In this document: positions 35,038 to 43,992 of the stretch, piece by piece
How positions within the stretch are numbered: the stretch's first letter is position 1
Layout: each line of letters starts with the position of its first letter
Source of the DNA: JAUILH01 sp965230535
GTDB taxonomy: Bacteria > Bacteroidota > Bacteroidia > Flavobacteriales_D > JAUILH01
Direction of reading: 5' to 3'
Length of the DNA stretch: 64,000 bases
NCBI GenBank assembly: GCA_965230535.1
Contig: OZ246009.1
Coordinates: forward strand, 1,798,001-1,862,000
Program-made: the position numbers and the translations under genes
The notes under the pieces: generated by a model
Told to the model about the DNA's origin: nothing
Database searches by the model: none
Seen by the model: only the letters and a program-made list of their open reading frames with translations

Positions 35038-35045
35038 TACTTTTG
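35038..35045 (+). promoter_or_regulatory. Candidate -7 box of the flavin reductase gene
   Basis: TACTTTTG fits TAnnTTTG, 31 nt before the ATG at 35077. No clear -33 element is visible. Confidence 0.4.
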
Positions 35046-35076
35046 GCTTTGTTTTTATGCACAGATTTTTGTTAAA

Positions 35077-35607
35077 ATGAACAAGAAAATTACGATCGTA
35101 ACAGGTACAAATCGAGCAGGGAGTAACTCTTTAAAAGTGGCTAAACACTATATGGAAGTGCTTGAAAACAAGGGACAAGAAGTTAAATTATTCGATCTGA
35201 AAGATTTGCCTGTGTCCATGTTTCATTCTGATATGTACCATAGCAAGGGAGAGGAGTTGTTAACAATTGTAGACAACTATATGCAATGGGCAGATACTTT
35301 TGTTTTCGTTATTCCCGAATACAACGGTGGATTTCCGGGCGTTTTGAAAATGTTCATTGATGTTGTGCCGCCTCCATATCTGTATGGTAAAAAAGCGGGA
35401 CTGATTGGCTTGTCGTCTGGTAGATTAGGAAATTGCAGAGGAACGGATGCTTTTACGAATGTTCTGAACTACTTGAAGGTGAGTGTGTATCACAGCAAAC
35501 CAAAGTTATCCGGGATAGAAAATTTATTGAATGAGCAGGGGGTGTTGGTTGAGGAAAATTGCTTGAAAGTGCTCGAAGAGCATGCTGAAGGAATGTGTAC
35601 TTTTTAG
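35077..35607 (+). CDS. NADPH-dependent FMN reductase family protein
   Basis: 176 residues, a flavodoxin-like fold. The phosphate-binding loop GTNRAGSNSLKVAKHY and the flavin-contact segment IPEYNGGFPGVLKMFIDVV are clear. Such proteins reduce FMN, quinones, azo compounds or chromate with NAD(P)H; the substrate is not predictable. Single gene, divergent from parA and convergent with the DUF3276 gene (1-nt gap between stops). Confidence 0.9.
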   Translation: MNKKITIVTGTNRAGSNSLKVAKHYMEVLENKGQEVKLFDLKDLPVSMFHSDMYHSKGEELLTIVDNYMQWADTFVFVIPEYNGGFPGVLKMFIDVVPPPYLYGKKAGLIGLSSGRLGNCRGTDAFTNVLNYLKVSVYHSKPKLSGIENLLNEQGVLVEENCLKVLEEHAEGMCTF

Positions 35608-35608
35608 A

Positions 35609-35929
35609 CTAAATGTCTTCGAAATTTACGTCAGAGAAATTATTGTCAGACTGATTATCTCCTGATTGACCTCTTAGGCTCTGAATCTTAGATACAGCTT
35701 CATTTAAACCATCTGAGAACTTGTCAAAATCTTCTTTGTACAGGAATAATTTGTGCTTCTCATAGAAGAATTTACCGTCATCGTCATACCTGCGTTTACT
35801 CTCGGTAATCGTTAAGTAGTAATCGTTTCCTTTGGTAGATTTTACATCAAAAAAGTAAGTTCTTTTTCCTGCCCTTACCGCCTTTGAGAAAATCTCATCA
35901 CGATTGTTAGAATCCTTTCCTTCTTCCAT
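35609..35929 (-). CDS. DUF3276 PUR-domain nucleic-acid-binding protein
   Basis: 106 residues. The core RAGKRTYFFDVKSTKGNDYY, LTITESKRR and KLFLYKEDFDKFSDGL is the PUR-alpha-like repeat of DUF3276 proteins, which bind single-stranded DNA and RNA (the Borrelia homologue BpuR is an RNA-binding regulator). The tail is polar and acidic (DNQSDNNFSDVNFEDI). It has its own near-consensus promoter at 35964-35993, so it can be made independently of the ABC exporter gene upstream. Confidence 0.88.
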   Translation of the reverse strand: MEEGKDSNNRDEIFSKAVRAGKRTYFFDVKSTKGNDYYLTITESKRRYDDDGKFFYEKHKLFLYKEDFDKFSDGLNEAVSKIQSLRGQSGDNQSDNNFSDVNFEDI

Positions 35930-35963
35930 CTTTCGCTCGTTTTCTTTAGTGTGCTGACCTAAA

Positions 35964-35993
35964 CAAATATAGAACTATTTGCTTAATTACCAA
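35964..35993 (-). promoter_or_regulatory. Near-consensus promoter of the DUF3276 gene
   Basis: On the minus strand: TTG at 35993-35991, exactly 19 nt, then TATATTTG at 35971-35964. The -33 element lies inside the last codons of the ABC exporter gene. The leader is about 30 nt. Confidence 0.8.
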
Positions 35994-37773
35994 CTTTTGA
36001 TGGCTTTTTTTGCTCCTCTATCAGTTGTTTGTTGAAAAGTGTATAATACACTCCCTGAGAATTCATTAACTCGTCGTGAGAGCCTTCTTCTATCAATTCT
36101 CCTTCATCCAAAACGATGATATAGTCTGCATCCTTCACAGAACTGACTCTGTGACTGATTATGATGGCTGTTTTACCCACGGTTTCTTCTCTCAGACTTT
36201 TTAAGATGGTCTCTTCCGTCTCAGTATCTACAGCTGATAAGCAATCGTCGAAAATCAGAATCTTAGGGTCTTTAATGAGCGCACGAGCAATGCTGAGCCT
36301 TTGTTTCTGACCTCCGGAAAGCGTAATTCCCCGTTCTCCAAGTATGGTGTCAAATTGATTTTGGAAGTTCATGATGTTCGAGAGCAGGTCAGCTTTACGA
36401 GCGGCTTCCTTAATCATTTCATGGTCGGACGAGTCTTTAAGGCCAAATGCAATGTTTTCACTAATGGTATCCGAAAACAGGAAGACTTCCTGAGGCACGT
36501 AGCCAATTTGACTCCTCAAATCATTGAGGTTAACATCAGTGATGTTTCGTCCGTCAATTAAGACGGAACCCGAATCTGTATCGTACAATCGGCAAACCAA
36601 ATTGGCAATGGTTGATTTCCCTGAACCAGTTCTACCAATTATAGCAAGTGTTTTACCTGCTTCCAGGTTAAAGCTTACATTCTTAAGAGCTTGTATACCG
36701 GAGTCGGGATAGACAAAAGACACGTTTTTAAAGCTAATATTCCCTTTCACTGTTGACTTTCCGGAATTTGTATTCACTATCTCAGGTTTCTCAAGCAAAA
36801 ACTCGTTGATTCGTTTCTGTGAGGCTGCCGCACGTTGAACAATACTGGTCACCCAACCAACAGATGCAAAGGGCCAGGTAAGCATGTTAACGTAAATCAC
36901 AAACATCACCATGTCACCAACCGTAATCTCCCCATTCATGGTCTTAAGTCCACCAACATAAATGGCAACAATGGTACTCAAACCAATCAGTACAATGATG
37001 GTGGGCATGAATAAAGCTTCTACTTTAACACGGCTTAAAGATTTGGTTTTATAGTCCTCACAGGCATTGTCAAATTCCTTAGCAAATCTCTCAGAGCCTC
37101 TGAATGCCTTTAAAACCCGAATACCCGAAAAAGTTTCCTGCGCCATCGTGCTCAATTGAGATTGCTGGATTTGAACAGTCTCACTTCTCTTATTCATGGT
37201 TTTGCTCACGTAGTATATCAATACAGACATGATAGGGAGGGGACTTAGTACATAGAGCGTTAATTCCGGACTCACCATCAGCATACTAACGAGCGCCAGA
37301 ATGAACATAAAAAGCAAGTTGATTGTATACATTACAGCCGGTCCCAGATACATCCGTACTTTTGAGACATCCTCACTGATTCGATTCATCAAATCCCCGG
37401 TGTTATTGCGCTTGTAGAATGATGTGCTCAGGTTCTGATACTGTTCGTAAATCTCGTTTTTAAGATCATATTCGATCAATCTCGACATTACAATGATGGT
37501 TTGCCTGGTCAAAAACAAGAAAAAACCTTTGATGATGGAGAACAGCATATAGGCACCTCCAATCCCAAGAGCCAGGTACAAAATCTCCGTAGAATCAATA
37601 TCTGCCAGTTTATCTTTGGAAGCGGCAATTTTTTCTAACTCGTCAACCCCTTCCTTAATTTTGCGTGGCATCAGAATGTTAAAAATGCTGGAAACGATGA
37701 TAAAGACGATCCCCAGTAAGAATCTGAACCGATATTTAACAAAATATTTATTTAAGTACGCGAGAGATTTCAC
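35983..37773 (-). CDS. ABC-type multidrug/lipid exporter (membrane and ATPase domains fused)
   Basis: 596 residues, a half-transporter that works as a dimer. The membrane domain (about 15-310) has six predicted TM helices; the ATPase domain has Walker A IGRTGSGKSTIANLV, Q-loop YVPQEVFLFSDT, signature LSGGQKQRLSIARAL, Walker B ILIFDDCLSAVD and switch His IISHRVS. It belongs with MdlB/MsbA-like exporters; the cargo is unknown. The start is GTG at 37773: a TAA directly precedes it in frame and the sequence begins properly with KSLAYLNKYFVKYRFRF. Confidence 0.93.
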   Translation of the reverse strand: MKSLAYLNKYFVKYRFRFLLGIVFIIVSSIFNILMPRKIKEGVDELEKIAASKDKLADIDSTEILYLALGIGGAYMLFSIIKGFFLFLTRQTIIVMSRLIEYDLKNEIYEQYQNLSTSFYKRNNTGDLMNRISEDVSKVRMYLGPAVMYTINLLFMFILALVSMLMVSPELTLYVLSPLPIMSVLIYYVSKTMNKRSETVQIQQSQLSTMAQETFSGIRVLKAFRGSERFAKEFDNACEDYKTKSLSRVKVEALFMPTIIVLIGLSTIVAIYVGGLKTMNGEITVGDMVMFVIYVNMLTWPFASVGWVTSIVQRAAASQKRINEFLLEKPEIVNTNSGKSTVKGNISFKNVSFVYPDSGIQALKNVSFNLEAGKTLAIIGRTGSGKSTIANLVCRLYDTDSGSVLIDGRNITDVNLNDLRSQIGYVPQEVFLFSDTISENIAFGLKDSSDHEMIKEAARKADLLSNIMNFQNQFDTILGERGITLSGGQKQRLSIARALIKDPKILIFDDCLSAVDTETEETILKSLREETVGKTAIIISHRVSSVKDADYIIVLDEGELIEEGSHDELMNSQGVYYTLFNKQLIEEQKKPSKVGN

Positions 37774-37785
37774 TTAATTATTGCT

Positions 37786-37793
37786 TATTTTTG
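37786..37793 (+). promoter_or_regulatory. Candidate -7 box of the leucine dehydrogenase operon
   Basis: TATTTTTG fits TAnnTTTG, with a 61-nt leader before the ATG at 37855. No clear -33 TTG. Confidence 0.45.
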
Positions 37794-37854
37794 CACCCCT
37801 TAATGGTACAAAACTACTTAAGTTTATTTATTAATGTTCTTTATAATTTAGGAA

Positions 37855-38955
37855 ATGATGGATGTGAACCAAGTTTCAGAGCAGGTGTCTTCGAATCCTG
37901 TAATAGGTCAAATGCAAAAATACGATCACGAACAACTTTTGTTCTGTCAAGATAATGCTACTGGTTTACGAGCCATTATTGCAGTGCACGACACAACTTT
38001 AGGACCTGCTTTGGGTGGAACAAGAATGTGGAGTTACTCAAATGAGATGGAAGCCTTGAATGACGTTTTAAGATTGTCGAGAGGTATGACTTACAAAAAT
38101 TCCATTTCAGGATTAAATCTTGGTGGAGGTAAGGCCGTCATCATTGGAAATTCAAGAACAGATAAATCAGAAGCACTTTTTAGAAGATTTGGAAGGTTTG
38201 TAGACAGCCTTGGCGGGAAGTATATTACTGCCGAAGATGTTGGAATCAACCCAAAAGATATGACCTGGGTAAACATGGAAACCAATCATGTGGTTGGATT
38301 GCCAGGTAAAAGTGGAGATCCTTCTCCTGTTACCGCTTACGGTGTATACGTTGGTATGAAAGCCAGTGTTAAGAAGATGACCGGTAGCGATAGCCTTGCA
38401 GGTAAAAAAGTGGCCGTTCAGGGGGTTGGACACGTAGGGGAGTATCTAGTGAAGCACTTGAAAGATGAAGGCGCTGAGATTTTTGTTACAGATATTCATG
38501 AAGAAACTCTGAAAAGAGTGAGCTCTGAGTATGGTGCCAAAGTGGTTGGATTAGATGAGATTTACGATATCGATATGGATATCTATGCACCTTGTGCTTT
38601 AGGCGCTACTGTCAACGACGATACACTCTCTAGATTAAAATGTTCGATTATTGCCGGAGCTGCTAACAATCAGCTTGGAGAAGAAACCAAACATGGAGCA
38701 GAGGTCATGTCGAAAGGTATTTTATACGCACCAGATTTCATGATTAACGCCGGTGGTGTAATCAACTGCTATTCTGAAGTAAAAGGGTTGTCGTCTGAAT
38801 GGGCTATGAACAAAGCAGAAGAAATTTACAACACAACTTTGGAAATCCTGAACAGATCTGGAGAAGAAGGAGAGCCTTCATATGCCATCGCTAATAAAAT
38901 GGCAGAAGAAAGAATTGAGTCAATTGGAAAAGTAAGCTTATCATTTAAAAGCTAG
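37855..38955 (+). CDS. Leucine dehydrogenase (Glu/Leu/Phe/Val dehydrogenase family)
   Basis: 366 residues, the usual length of leucine dehydrogenases. It reversibly deaminates branched-chain amino acids with NAD. Motifs: the substrate loop LGPALGGTRMWSY, the catalytic lysine region GLNLGGGKAVIIG, TAEDVGINPKDM, the NAD-binding GVGHVGEYLVKHL and CALGATVNDD. Valine or phenylalanine preference cannot be excluded. Two ATG codons are adjacent at the start (37855, 37858). nusB follows after 5 nt in a conserved order. Confidence 0.92.
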   Translation: MMDVNQVSEQVSSNPVIGQMQKYDHEQLLFCQDNATGLRAIIAVHDTTLGPALGGTRMWSYSNEMEALNDVLRLSRGMTYKNSISGLNLGGGKAVIIGNSRTDKSEALFRRFGRFVDSLGGKYITAEDVGINPKDMTWVNMETNHVVGLPGKSGDPSPVTAYGVYVGMKASVKKMTGSDSLAGKKVAVQGVGHVGEYLVKHLKDEGAEIFVTDIHEETLKRVSSEYGAKVVGLDEIYDIDMDIYAPCALGATVNDDTLSRLKCSIIAGAANNQLGEETKHGAEVMSKGILYAPDFMINAGGVINCYSEVKGLSSEWAMNKAEEIYNTTLEILNRSGEEGEPSYAIANKMAEERIESIGKVSLSFKS

Positions 38956-38960
38956 ATTTT

Positions 38961-39905
38961 ATGCTTCTAAACAGAAGACATCTTAGAATTAAGGTATTAC
39001 AAGAGCTTTACGCCTTTTATCAGTCCAACGAGAGTGATTATGTGTTGAGAGAAAGAGAACTGGATAAGAGTGTAGACAAAATGCATGAGCAGTTTGTGTA
39101 CTGGATGTCTTTGTTCCACGAGTTGAAGCACTTTGCAGAGAATAGGATAGAGGAGAATCGGAATAAAAGACTGCCAAGTGAGGAGGACTTAAATCCGAAT
39201 TTGAAATTTGTCAATAACCGTGTTTTCGAAATGTTGGCTGTCAACAAAGAATTGCGCAGGTATATTGAGCAGTACAAGGTGTCCTGGGAGCAGGAAACCA
39301 TCAAGAAATTGTTCAATCAAATCAGAGAATCGGAGAAGTTTAAAAATTATATGGCGGATGAATCGTCTTCTTTTGAGGATGATCAACAGTTTGCAGCAGC
39401 CATCTTTAAACAGGAGATTGCAAACTTTGAATTGATCCACCACATTCTTGAGGAGAAGAGCATTTTCTGGTTGGACGATATAGATTTGATTTGCTCAATG
39501 GTCATTAAGTCCATTAAGCAGATGAGTTCCGAGTCTGATGAGTTTAGTCCTTTGCCCAAGTTGTTTAAGGACAATGATGACGAAGAGGATTTTTACAAAA
39601 CCCTTTTCAGAAAAACGATCATGAGAGATGATGAAATTTCTAAACTCATCAACTCTAAAACGGATAACTGGGAGTTGGACAGAATTGCGAAAATGGATGT
39701 AATTTTGATGAAGATGGCCGTGACTGAGGCACTCGAATTCAAAACGGTTCCATTGAAGGTGTCATTGAACGAGTATATCGAAATCTCCAAGTTCTACAGC
39801 ACACCTAAAAGCAATGGCTTTATCAACGGAATTCTGGATAGAATTTTTGATGAGCTTAAAAAGAATGGGGAGATTAAAAAAATGGGCAGAGGCCTTTTAG
39901 AATAA
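38961..39905 (+). CDS. nusB: Transcription antitermination protein NusB (extended form)
   Basis: 314 residues, over twice the E. coli length but typical for this phylum. NusB binds boxA RNA with S10 to prevent early termination in rRNA operons. The family core is the C-terminal third (DRIAKMDVILMKMAVTEALE, VSLNEYIEISKFYSTPKS, FINGILDRIF). The N-terminal extension is helical and charged and begins MLLNRRHLRIKVLQELYAF, itself a NusB-like helix. Between leucine dehydrogenase and the DUF1573 lipoproteins. Confidence 0.93.
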   Translation: MLLNRRHLRIKVLQELYAFYQSNESDYVLRERELDKSVDKMHEQFVYWMSLFHELKHFAENRIEENRNKRLPSEEDLNPNLKFVNNRVFEMLAVNKELRRYIEQYKVSWEQETIKKLFNQIRESEKFKNYMADESSSFEDDQQFAAAIFKQEIANFELIHHILEEKSIFWLDDIDLICSMVIKSIKQMSSESDEFSPLPKLFKDNDDEEDFYKTLFRKTIMRDDEISKLINSKTDNWELDRIAKMDVILMKMAVTEALEFKTVPLKVSLNEYIEISKFYSTPKSNGFINGILDRIFDELKKNGEIKKMGRGLLE

Positions 39906-39912
39906 TAGAACT

Positions 39913-40341
39913 ATGAAGTATTTAATGTTTTTTTTAGCGTTTGGCCTTGTAACGGCTTCTTGCGATAAAAAAGGAAATAACGACACACTTGAAGAACCAG
40001 ATGCCAAGCTCATCAATAAAGAGAATCCGGCTGAGTTAACTTTCAAAGAGACAACTTACGATTTTGGAGAGATTGCGCAGGGAGAAAAGGTGGAAAAGGA
40101 GTATGAGTTTACCAACACTGGTAAATCGCCTTTGAAGATTGTTGATGCAAAATCTTCTTGTGGATGTACAGTCCCTGCATTCCCGGAAGAAATGATTCAA
40201 CCAGGAGAAACCAACAAGATTAAAGTGGTTTTCGATAGTTTTGGAAAACGTGGAGATATCAAGAAGAAAATCACCGTTTCAGCCAATACCTATCCTAAGA
40301 CAACAACGGAAATTTATTTAACTGGTAAAGTAGCTGACTAA
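39913..40341 (+). CDS. DUF1573 lipoprotein, copy 1
   Basis: 142 residues. Lipoprotein signal with lipobox TASC (C17). The single DUF1573 domain (about 45-135, immunoglobulin-like, ASH-related) has EKEYEFTNTGKSPLKIVDAK and the hallmark SSCGCTVP. Function of the family is not established. The stop overlaps the ATG of the next paralogue as TAATG. First of three tandem copies between nusB and yajC. Confidence 0.88.
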   Translation: MKYLMFFLAFGLVTASCDKKGNNDTLEEPDAKLINKENPAELTFKETTYDFGEIAQGEKVEKEYEFTNTGKSPLKIVDAKSSCGCTVPAFPEEMIQPGETNKIKVVFDSFGKRGDIKKKITVSANTYPKTTTEIYLTGKVAD

Positions 40342-40817
40342 TGAAAATACTAAGCATTTTAATGGTAGGGTTTGTATTGATGTCTTGTTCAAGAGAAGGA
40401 GACAAAGAAGAAACTACAGACATTCAGCCACCAGAGGGCATGGAAGTTAAAGTTGAAGGCGGCATGAATATACCTGTTCTTGCAGAGCTGGACACTGTAA
40501 ATCCACCTGTATTGACCTTCAAGGAACCTGAATACAAGTTTGGAACCATTGATGAAGGAGATGTGGTGAATCACGAATTTGTGTTTGAGAACACTGGTAA
40601 TTCTCCATTAATCATTGTAGATGCACAATCCTCTTGCGGATGTACAATTCCATCAGTATCTCAGGAACCGGTAATGCCAGGTAAAACAGGATCTATTAAA
40701 GTGAAATTTAATAGCAAGGATAAGAGCGGAAAGATTACAAAGGCCATCAGAATTTCAGCCAATACTTATCCAAACCCAATTACGGTAGTAACATTAAAAG
40801 GGAATGTTGAGGATTAA
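40341..40817 (+). CDS. DUF1573 lipoprotein, copy 2
   Basis: 158 residues. Signal with C16 (FVLMSC), an acidic linker and a DUF1573 domain with the SSCGCTIPSV hallmark. It shares VFENTGNSPLIIVDAQ with copy 1 almost position for position. Start overlaps copy 1 (TAATG) and the 3' end overlaps copy 3 by 14 bases, so the three are translationally linked. Confidence 0.88.
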   Translation: MKILSILMVGFVLMSCSREGDKEETTDIQPPEGMEVKVEGGMNIPVLAELDTVNPPVLTFKEPEYKFGTIDEGDVVNHEFVFENTGNSPLIIVDAQSSCGCTIPSVSQEPVMPGKTGSIKVKFNSKDKSGKITKAIRISANTYPNPITVVTLKGNVED

Positions 40818-41361
40818 TCTTCTGCTGGTAAGTCTGGTTCTTTTCACGGCATGTTCAGAAGATAAAGAAACGTCATCTGAAAAGAATCCAGAACCTTCTG
40901 AAGAGATTGTAGATTCCATAGGAACAGACTCAAGTGAGTTTTCCGAAGAGATTTATCATGAAGAATTAGATTCATCTCAATTATCGGATGTGTTGACTCA
41001 AAAAATCAATCCTTTAATTGAAGACTATCCAGCAGATTCAGCAAATCCTGCAGCCATTACCTGGGACACCATTCACCACGATTTTGGAGTTTTAAAAGAA
41101 GGTGAATCAGTTGAGTTTGATTTCCATTTGACTAACACAGGACAATCTCCATTGGTAATTGCAGAGGCCTATAGCAGTTGTGGATGTACCATACCATCCT
41201 TTCCGATAGAACCAATTCTGCCAGGAAAGAGATCCAGTATTCATGTGAGGTTTAACTCTGAAGGAAAAGAAGGGAATATATTTAAAAGAATAGTAGTTTT
41301 GGCGAATACTTATCCGGAAAAAGCAAATGTGGTAAGTATCAGCTGTCAAGTAGAAAAATAA
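40804..41361 (+). CDS. DUF1573 lipoprotein, copy 3
   Basis: 185 residues. Lipobox LFTAC (C17), a longer acidic Ser/Glu-rich linker (about 18-75) and a DUF1573 domain with SSCGCTIPSFPIE. The ATG at 40804 lies inside copy 2 in another frame. yajC follows after 12 nt. Confidence 0.87.
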   Translation: MLRINLLLVSLVLFTACSEDKETSSEKNPEPSEEIVDSIGTDSSEFSEEIYHEELDSSQLSDVLTQKINPLIEDYPADSANPAAITWDTIHHDFGVLKEGESVEFDFHLTNTGQSPLVIAEAYSSCGCTIPSFPIEPILPGKRSSIHVRFNSEGKEGNIFKRIVVLANTYPEKANVVSISCQVEK

Positions 41362-41373
41362 AATAGTAGAGAT

Positions 41374-41637
41374 ATGGATATGTTATTGATGTTGGGCTTG
41401 GTGTTTTTGATTATGTACTTCACCATGATCAGACCACAAGTTAAAAAGCAAAAAGAGCAGCAAAAATTTAGAAACGAAATTACTGCCGGAACAAAGATTG
41501 TGACCATTGGTGGAATTCACGGAAAGGTAACTGATGTGAAAGAAACAACAGTGATCATTGATACCGGTAACGGTAACAAATTGAAAGTAGAGCGTCAGGC
41601 CATTTCAATGGACTCTACTGTTGCTTTGGAACAGTAG
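41374..41637 (+). CDS. yajC: Preprotein translocase subunit YajC
   Basis: 87 residues. One N-terminal TM helix (MLLMLGLVFLIMYFTMIRPQ) then the conserved VKKQKEQQKFRNEITAGTKI and VTIGGIHGKVTDVKETTVII. It associates with SecDF at the membrane. Located between the DUF1573 copies and coaE. Confidence 0.95.
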   Translation: MDMLLMLGLVFLIMYFTMIRPQVKKQKEQQKFRNEITAGTKIVTIGGIHGKVTDVKETTVIIDTGNGNKLKVERQAISMDSTVALEQ

Positions 41638-41638
41638 T

Positions 41639-42226
41639 ATGGTGCTGGGAGTAACAGGTGGTATTGGAGCAGGTAAATCCTTGGTTTGCCAGTTGTTTCA
41701 TGGACTTGGAATTCCCGTTTATGATTCAGATAAAAGAGCCAAAGCTTTAATGTCTGATGATCCAGTTTTAGTTGCTCAGATTAAAGCGCATTTCGGAGCC
41801 GAAACTTATCTTGAGGATGGTGTCCTGAATAGGGCATTTTTGGCTCAACAGGTGTTTTCTGATACAACTCAGTTAGACTTGTTGAATAGCCTTGTGCATC
41901 CCGCTGTGGGAAAAGATTTTGATCAGTGGAAAGCAGCTTCAGGATCGAACCCTTATTCAATAAAAGAAGCAGCCATTTTGATAGAAAGTGGCGCCTATAA
42001 GTCCGTTGATGTTATCTGTGTGGTAACGGCTCCGGAAAATAGCCGTGTTCAAAGAGTGGTGGAACGAGATGGTGTTTCTGAAAGTGACGTTAGAGCACGA
42101 ATGAATAATCAAATGACAGATGAAGCGCGACTGGAGTATGCCGATTTTGTTATTACAAACGATGGCAAATCTCCACTTCTTCAACAAGTCGTTCATATTC
42201 ACGAACACCTTATCAATTCACTATGA
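41639..42226 (+). CDS. coaE: Dephospho-CoA kinase
   Basis: 195 residues. It phosphorylates dephospho-CoA, the last step of coenzyme A synthesis. P-loop GVTGGIGAGKSLVCQLF at the N-terminus, then PVYDSDKRAKALM and the LID segment ENSRVQRVVERDGVSESDVR. The ATG at 41639 follows the yajC stop by 1 nt. The end overlaps the next gene as ATGA. Confidence 0.95.
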   Translation: MVLGVTGGIGAGKSLVCQLFHGLGIPVYDSDKRAKALMSDDPVLVAQIKAHFGAETYLEDGVLNRAFLAQQVFSDTTQLDLLNSLVHPAVGKDFDQWKAASGSNPYSIKEAAILIESGAYKSVDVICVVTAPENSRVQRVVERDGVSESDVRARMNNQMTDEARLEYADFVITNDGKSPLLQQVVHIHEHLINSL

Positions 42227-43935
42227 TTAAATATAAACTGTCCTACACAAAAGCGTCTTCACACTACATAGATTTTAGCTGTGAGTTTGATGTCAGCAAA
42301 GATGATGAGGTAGAACTTCAGTTTCCTGCATGGCGACCAGGTAGGTACGAGTTAGGAAACTTTGCTAAGAATATTCAATATTTCAAAGTATTTGATGAAA
42401 ACCGTCAGCCGCTCAATTTTCACAAAATCTCAAAAGATTCATGGAAAGTAGATACCGCATCAAGCACAAAAATTGAAGTACGCTATAATTACTATGCATT
42501 TGAGCTGAACGCAGGATCAAGTTATTTGGATGACCAACAATTGTATGTCAATCCGGTGAATTGTTTTGTCTACATCAGGGATAGGGTAGATGAAGCTTGT
42601 CAGTTGGAACTGGATGTGCCTGAATCTTACCAGGTTGCTATTGGATTAGGGAATCCGAAGGACAGAGTTTTTGAAACAAAAGATTATCATGAGTTGGTCG
42701 ATTCACCTTTCATTGCATCAGCTTCTTTGCAACATCATCAATTCAAATCTTGTGAAGTAGACTTTCATCTCTGGTTCCAGGGAGAATGTCAACCGGATTG
42801 GAAAAAATTGGAAAGGGACTTTAAAGCCTATACGGTCAAGCAGGTAGAAGCTTTCGGTCAGTTTCCGGTAAAAGAATATCATTATCTGTTTCAAATCTCT
42901 CCCAAAAGAGCTTATCATGGTGTGGAACATTTAACTTCTACGGTGATTTATTTGGGACCTGGAAGTGAACTTATGGAAGGTCGATACACCGAGTTGTTAG
43001 GTGTCAGTTCTCATGAATTATACCATGCCTGGAATATTAAAAGTATTCGTCCTTCGGAAATGTTCCCTTACGATTATAGTCAGGAAAACTATTCCAGAAT
43101 GGGCTATGTGGCAGAAGGAGTTACAACCTATCTGGGCGATCTGTTTCTACTCAAAGGAAAGGTGTTTTCTGTTGAACAGTACCTGAAAGAATTGAATACA
43201 CAATTGCAGCGTCATTTCGACAATCCGGGACGTTTTAATATGAGTGTGGCAGATTCATCATTTGATACATGGCTTGATGGCTATGTGGCTGGTGCTCCGG
43301 GAAGAAAGGTATCCATCTATACCGAAGGGTGCTTACTCGCGTTTGTGCTGGATACAATGATCATGAGAGCGAGCAATAATGAAAAGTCTATTCATGATGT
43401 GATGTACCGATTGTATCATGACTATGCTTTGAATAATAAGCCGTACGATGAGGCAATATATAAAGCCATTTGCGAAGAGGTCTCAGGATTAGATCTAAGC
43501 GACTATTTCGACAATTATGTCAATGGGACATCTACTTATGAAGGTTTGCTTAATGAGAGTCTGGACTACCTTGGTCTGGAGTTACGAAAAGAGAAGAATT
43601 CCGTTCATCATGAATCTCTACATGGTTTTAAATTGTCAGGTACCAAGATTGTTAAAATAGCACCGGGTAGTCCGGCAGATGTAGCAGGGCTGAGTATAGA
43701 TGACGAGATTATAAAAGTCAATCATGTGATTGTAGGAAAGGATGCCGTTAAATGGTTGAATTATTTCAATAAAGAAACACCAATAATTACAGTTAACAGA
43801 GATGCACGCGAGCTGGAGATTCAATTAACCCAGGTTGATATGGACTTTTTTAGGAAGTACTCGGCGGTGCAGATAGAAGAGCCTAGCAGGGCGCAAAGAA
43901 CAGCTTTTAACAAGTGGTCGTCCAAAAAAAAGTAG
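42223..43935 (+). CDS. M61-family metallopeptidase (glycyl aminopeptidase-like) with PDZ domain
   Basis: 570 residues. N-terminal beta domain (about 1-200), gluzincin catalytic domain with HELYH at 264-268 and the family extension AWNIKSIRP, the third ligand region YVAEGVTTYLGDLF, and a C-terminal PDZ (about 450-540; GTKIVKIAPGSPADVAGLS). M61 enzymes remove N-terminal glycine or other small residues. No signal peptide is visible, so a cytoplasmic place is likely. The ATG overlaps the coaE stop. Confidence 0.92.
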   Translation: MIKYKLSYTKASSHYIDFSCEFDVSKDDEVELQFPAWRPGRYELGNFAKNIQYFKVFDENRQPLNFHKISKDSWKVDTASSTKIEVRYNYYAFELNAGSSYLDDQQLYVNPVNCFVYIRDRVDEACQLELDVPESYQVAIGLGNPKDRVFETKDYHELVDSPFIASASLQHHQFKSCEVDFHLWFQGECQPDWKKLERDFKAYTVKQVEAFGQFPVKEYHYLFQISPKRAYHGVEHLTSTVIYLGPGSELMEGRYTELLGVSSHELYHAWNIKSIRPSEMFPYDYSQENYSRMGYVAEGVTTYLGDLFLLKGKVFSVEQYLKELNTQLQRHFDNPGRFNMSVADSSFDTWLDGYVAGAPGRKVSIYTEGCLLAFVLDTMIMRASNNEKSIHDVMYRLYHDYALNNKPYDEAIYKAICEEVSGLDLSDYFDNYVNGTSTYEGLLNESLDYLGLELRKEKNSVHHESLHGFKLSGTKIVKIAPGSPADVAGLSIDDEIIKVNHVIVGKDAVKWLNYFNKETPIITVNRDARELEIQLTQVDMDFFRKYSAVQIEEPSRAQRTAFNKWSSKKK

Positions 43936-43992
43936 CAAAAAATCAAGGATCAGCTATGCTCTGATCAATTGAGATTATTAACTTGTGACGTA

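Noticed and set aside
43948..43966. GATCAG/CTGATC hairpin after the M61 peptidase gene
   Set aside because: No T-tract on either strand, so it is not reported as a terminator.
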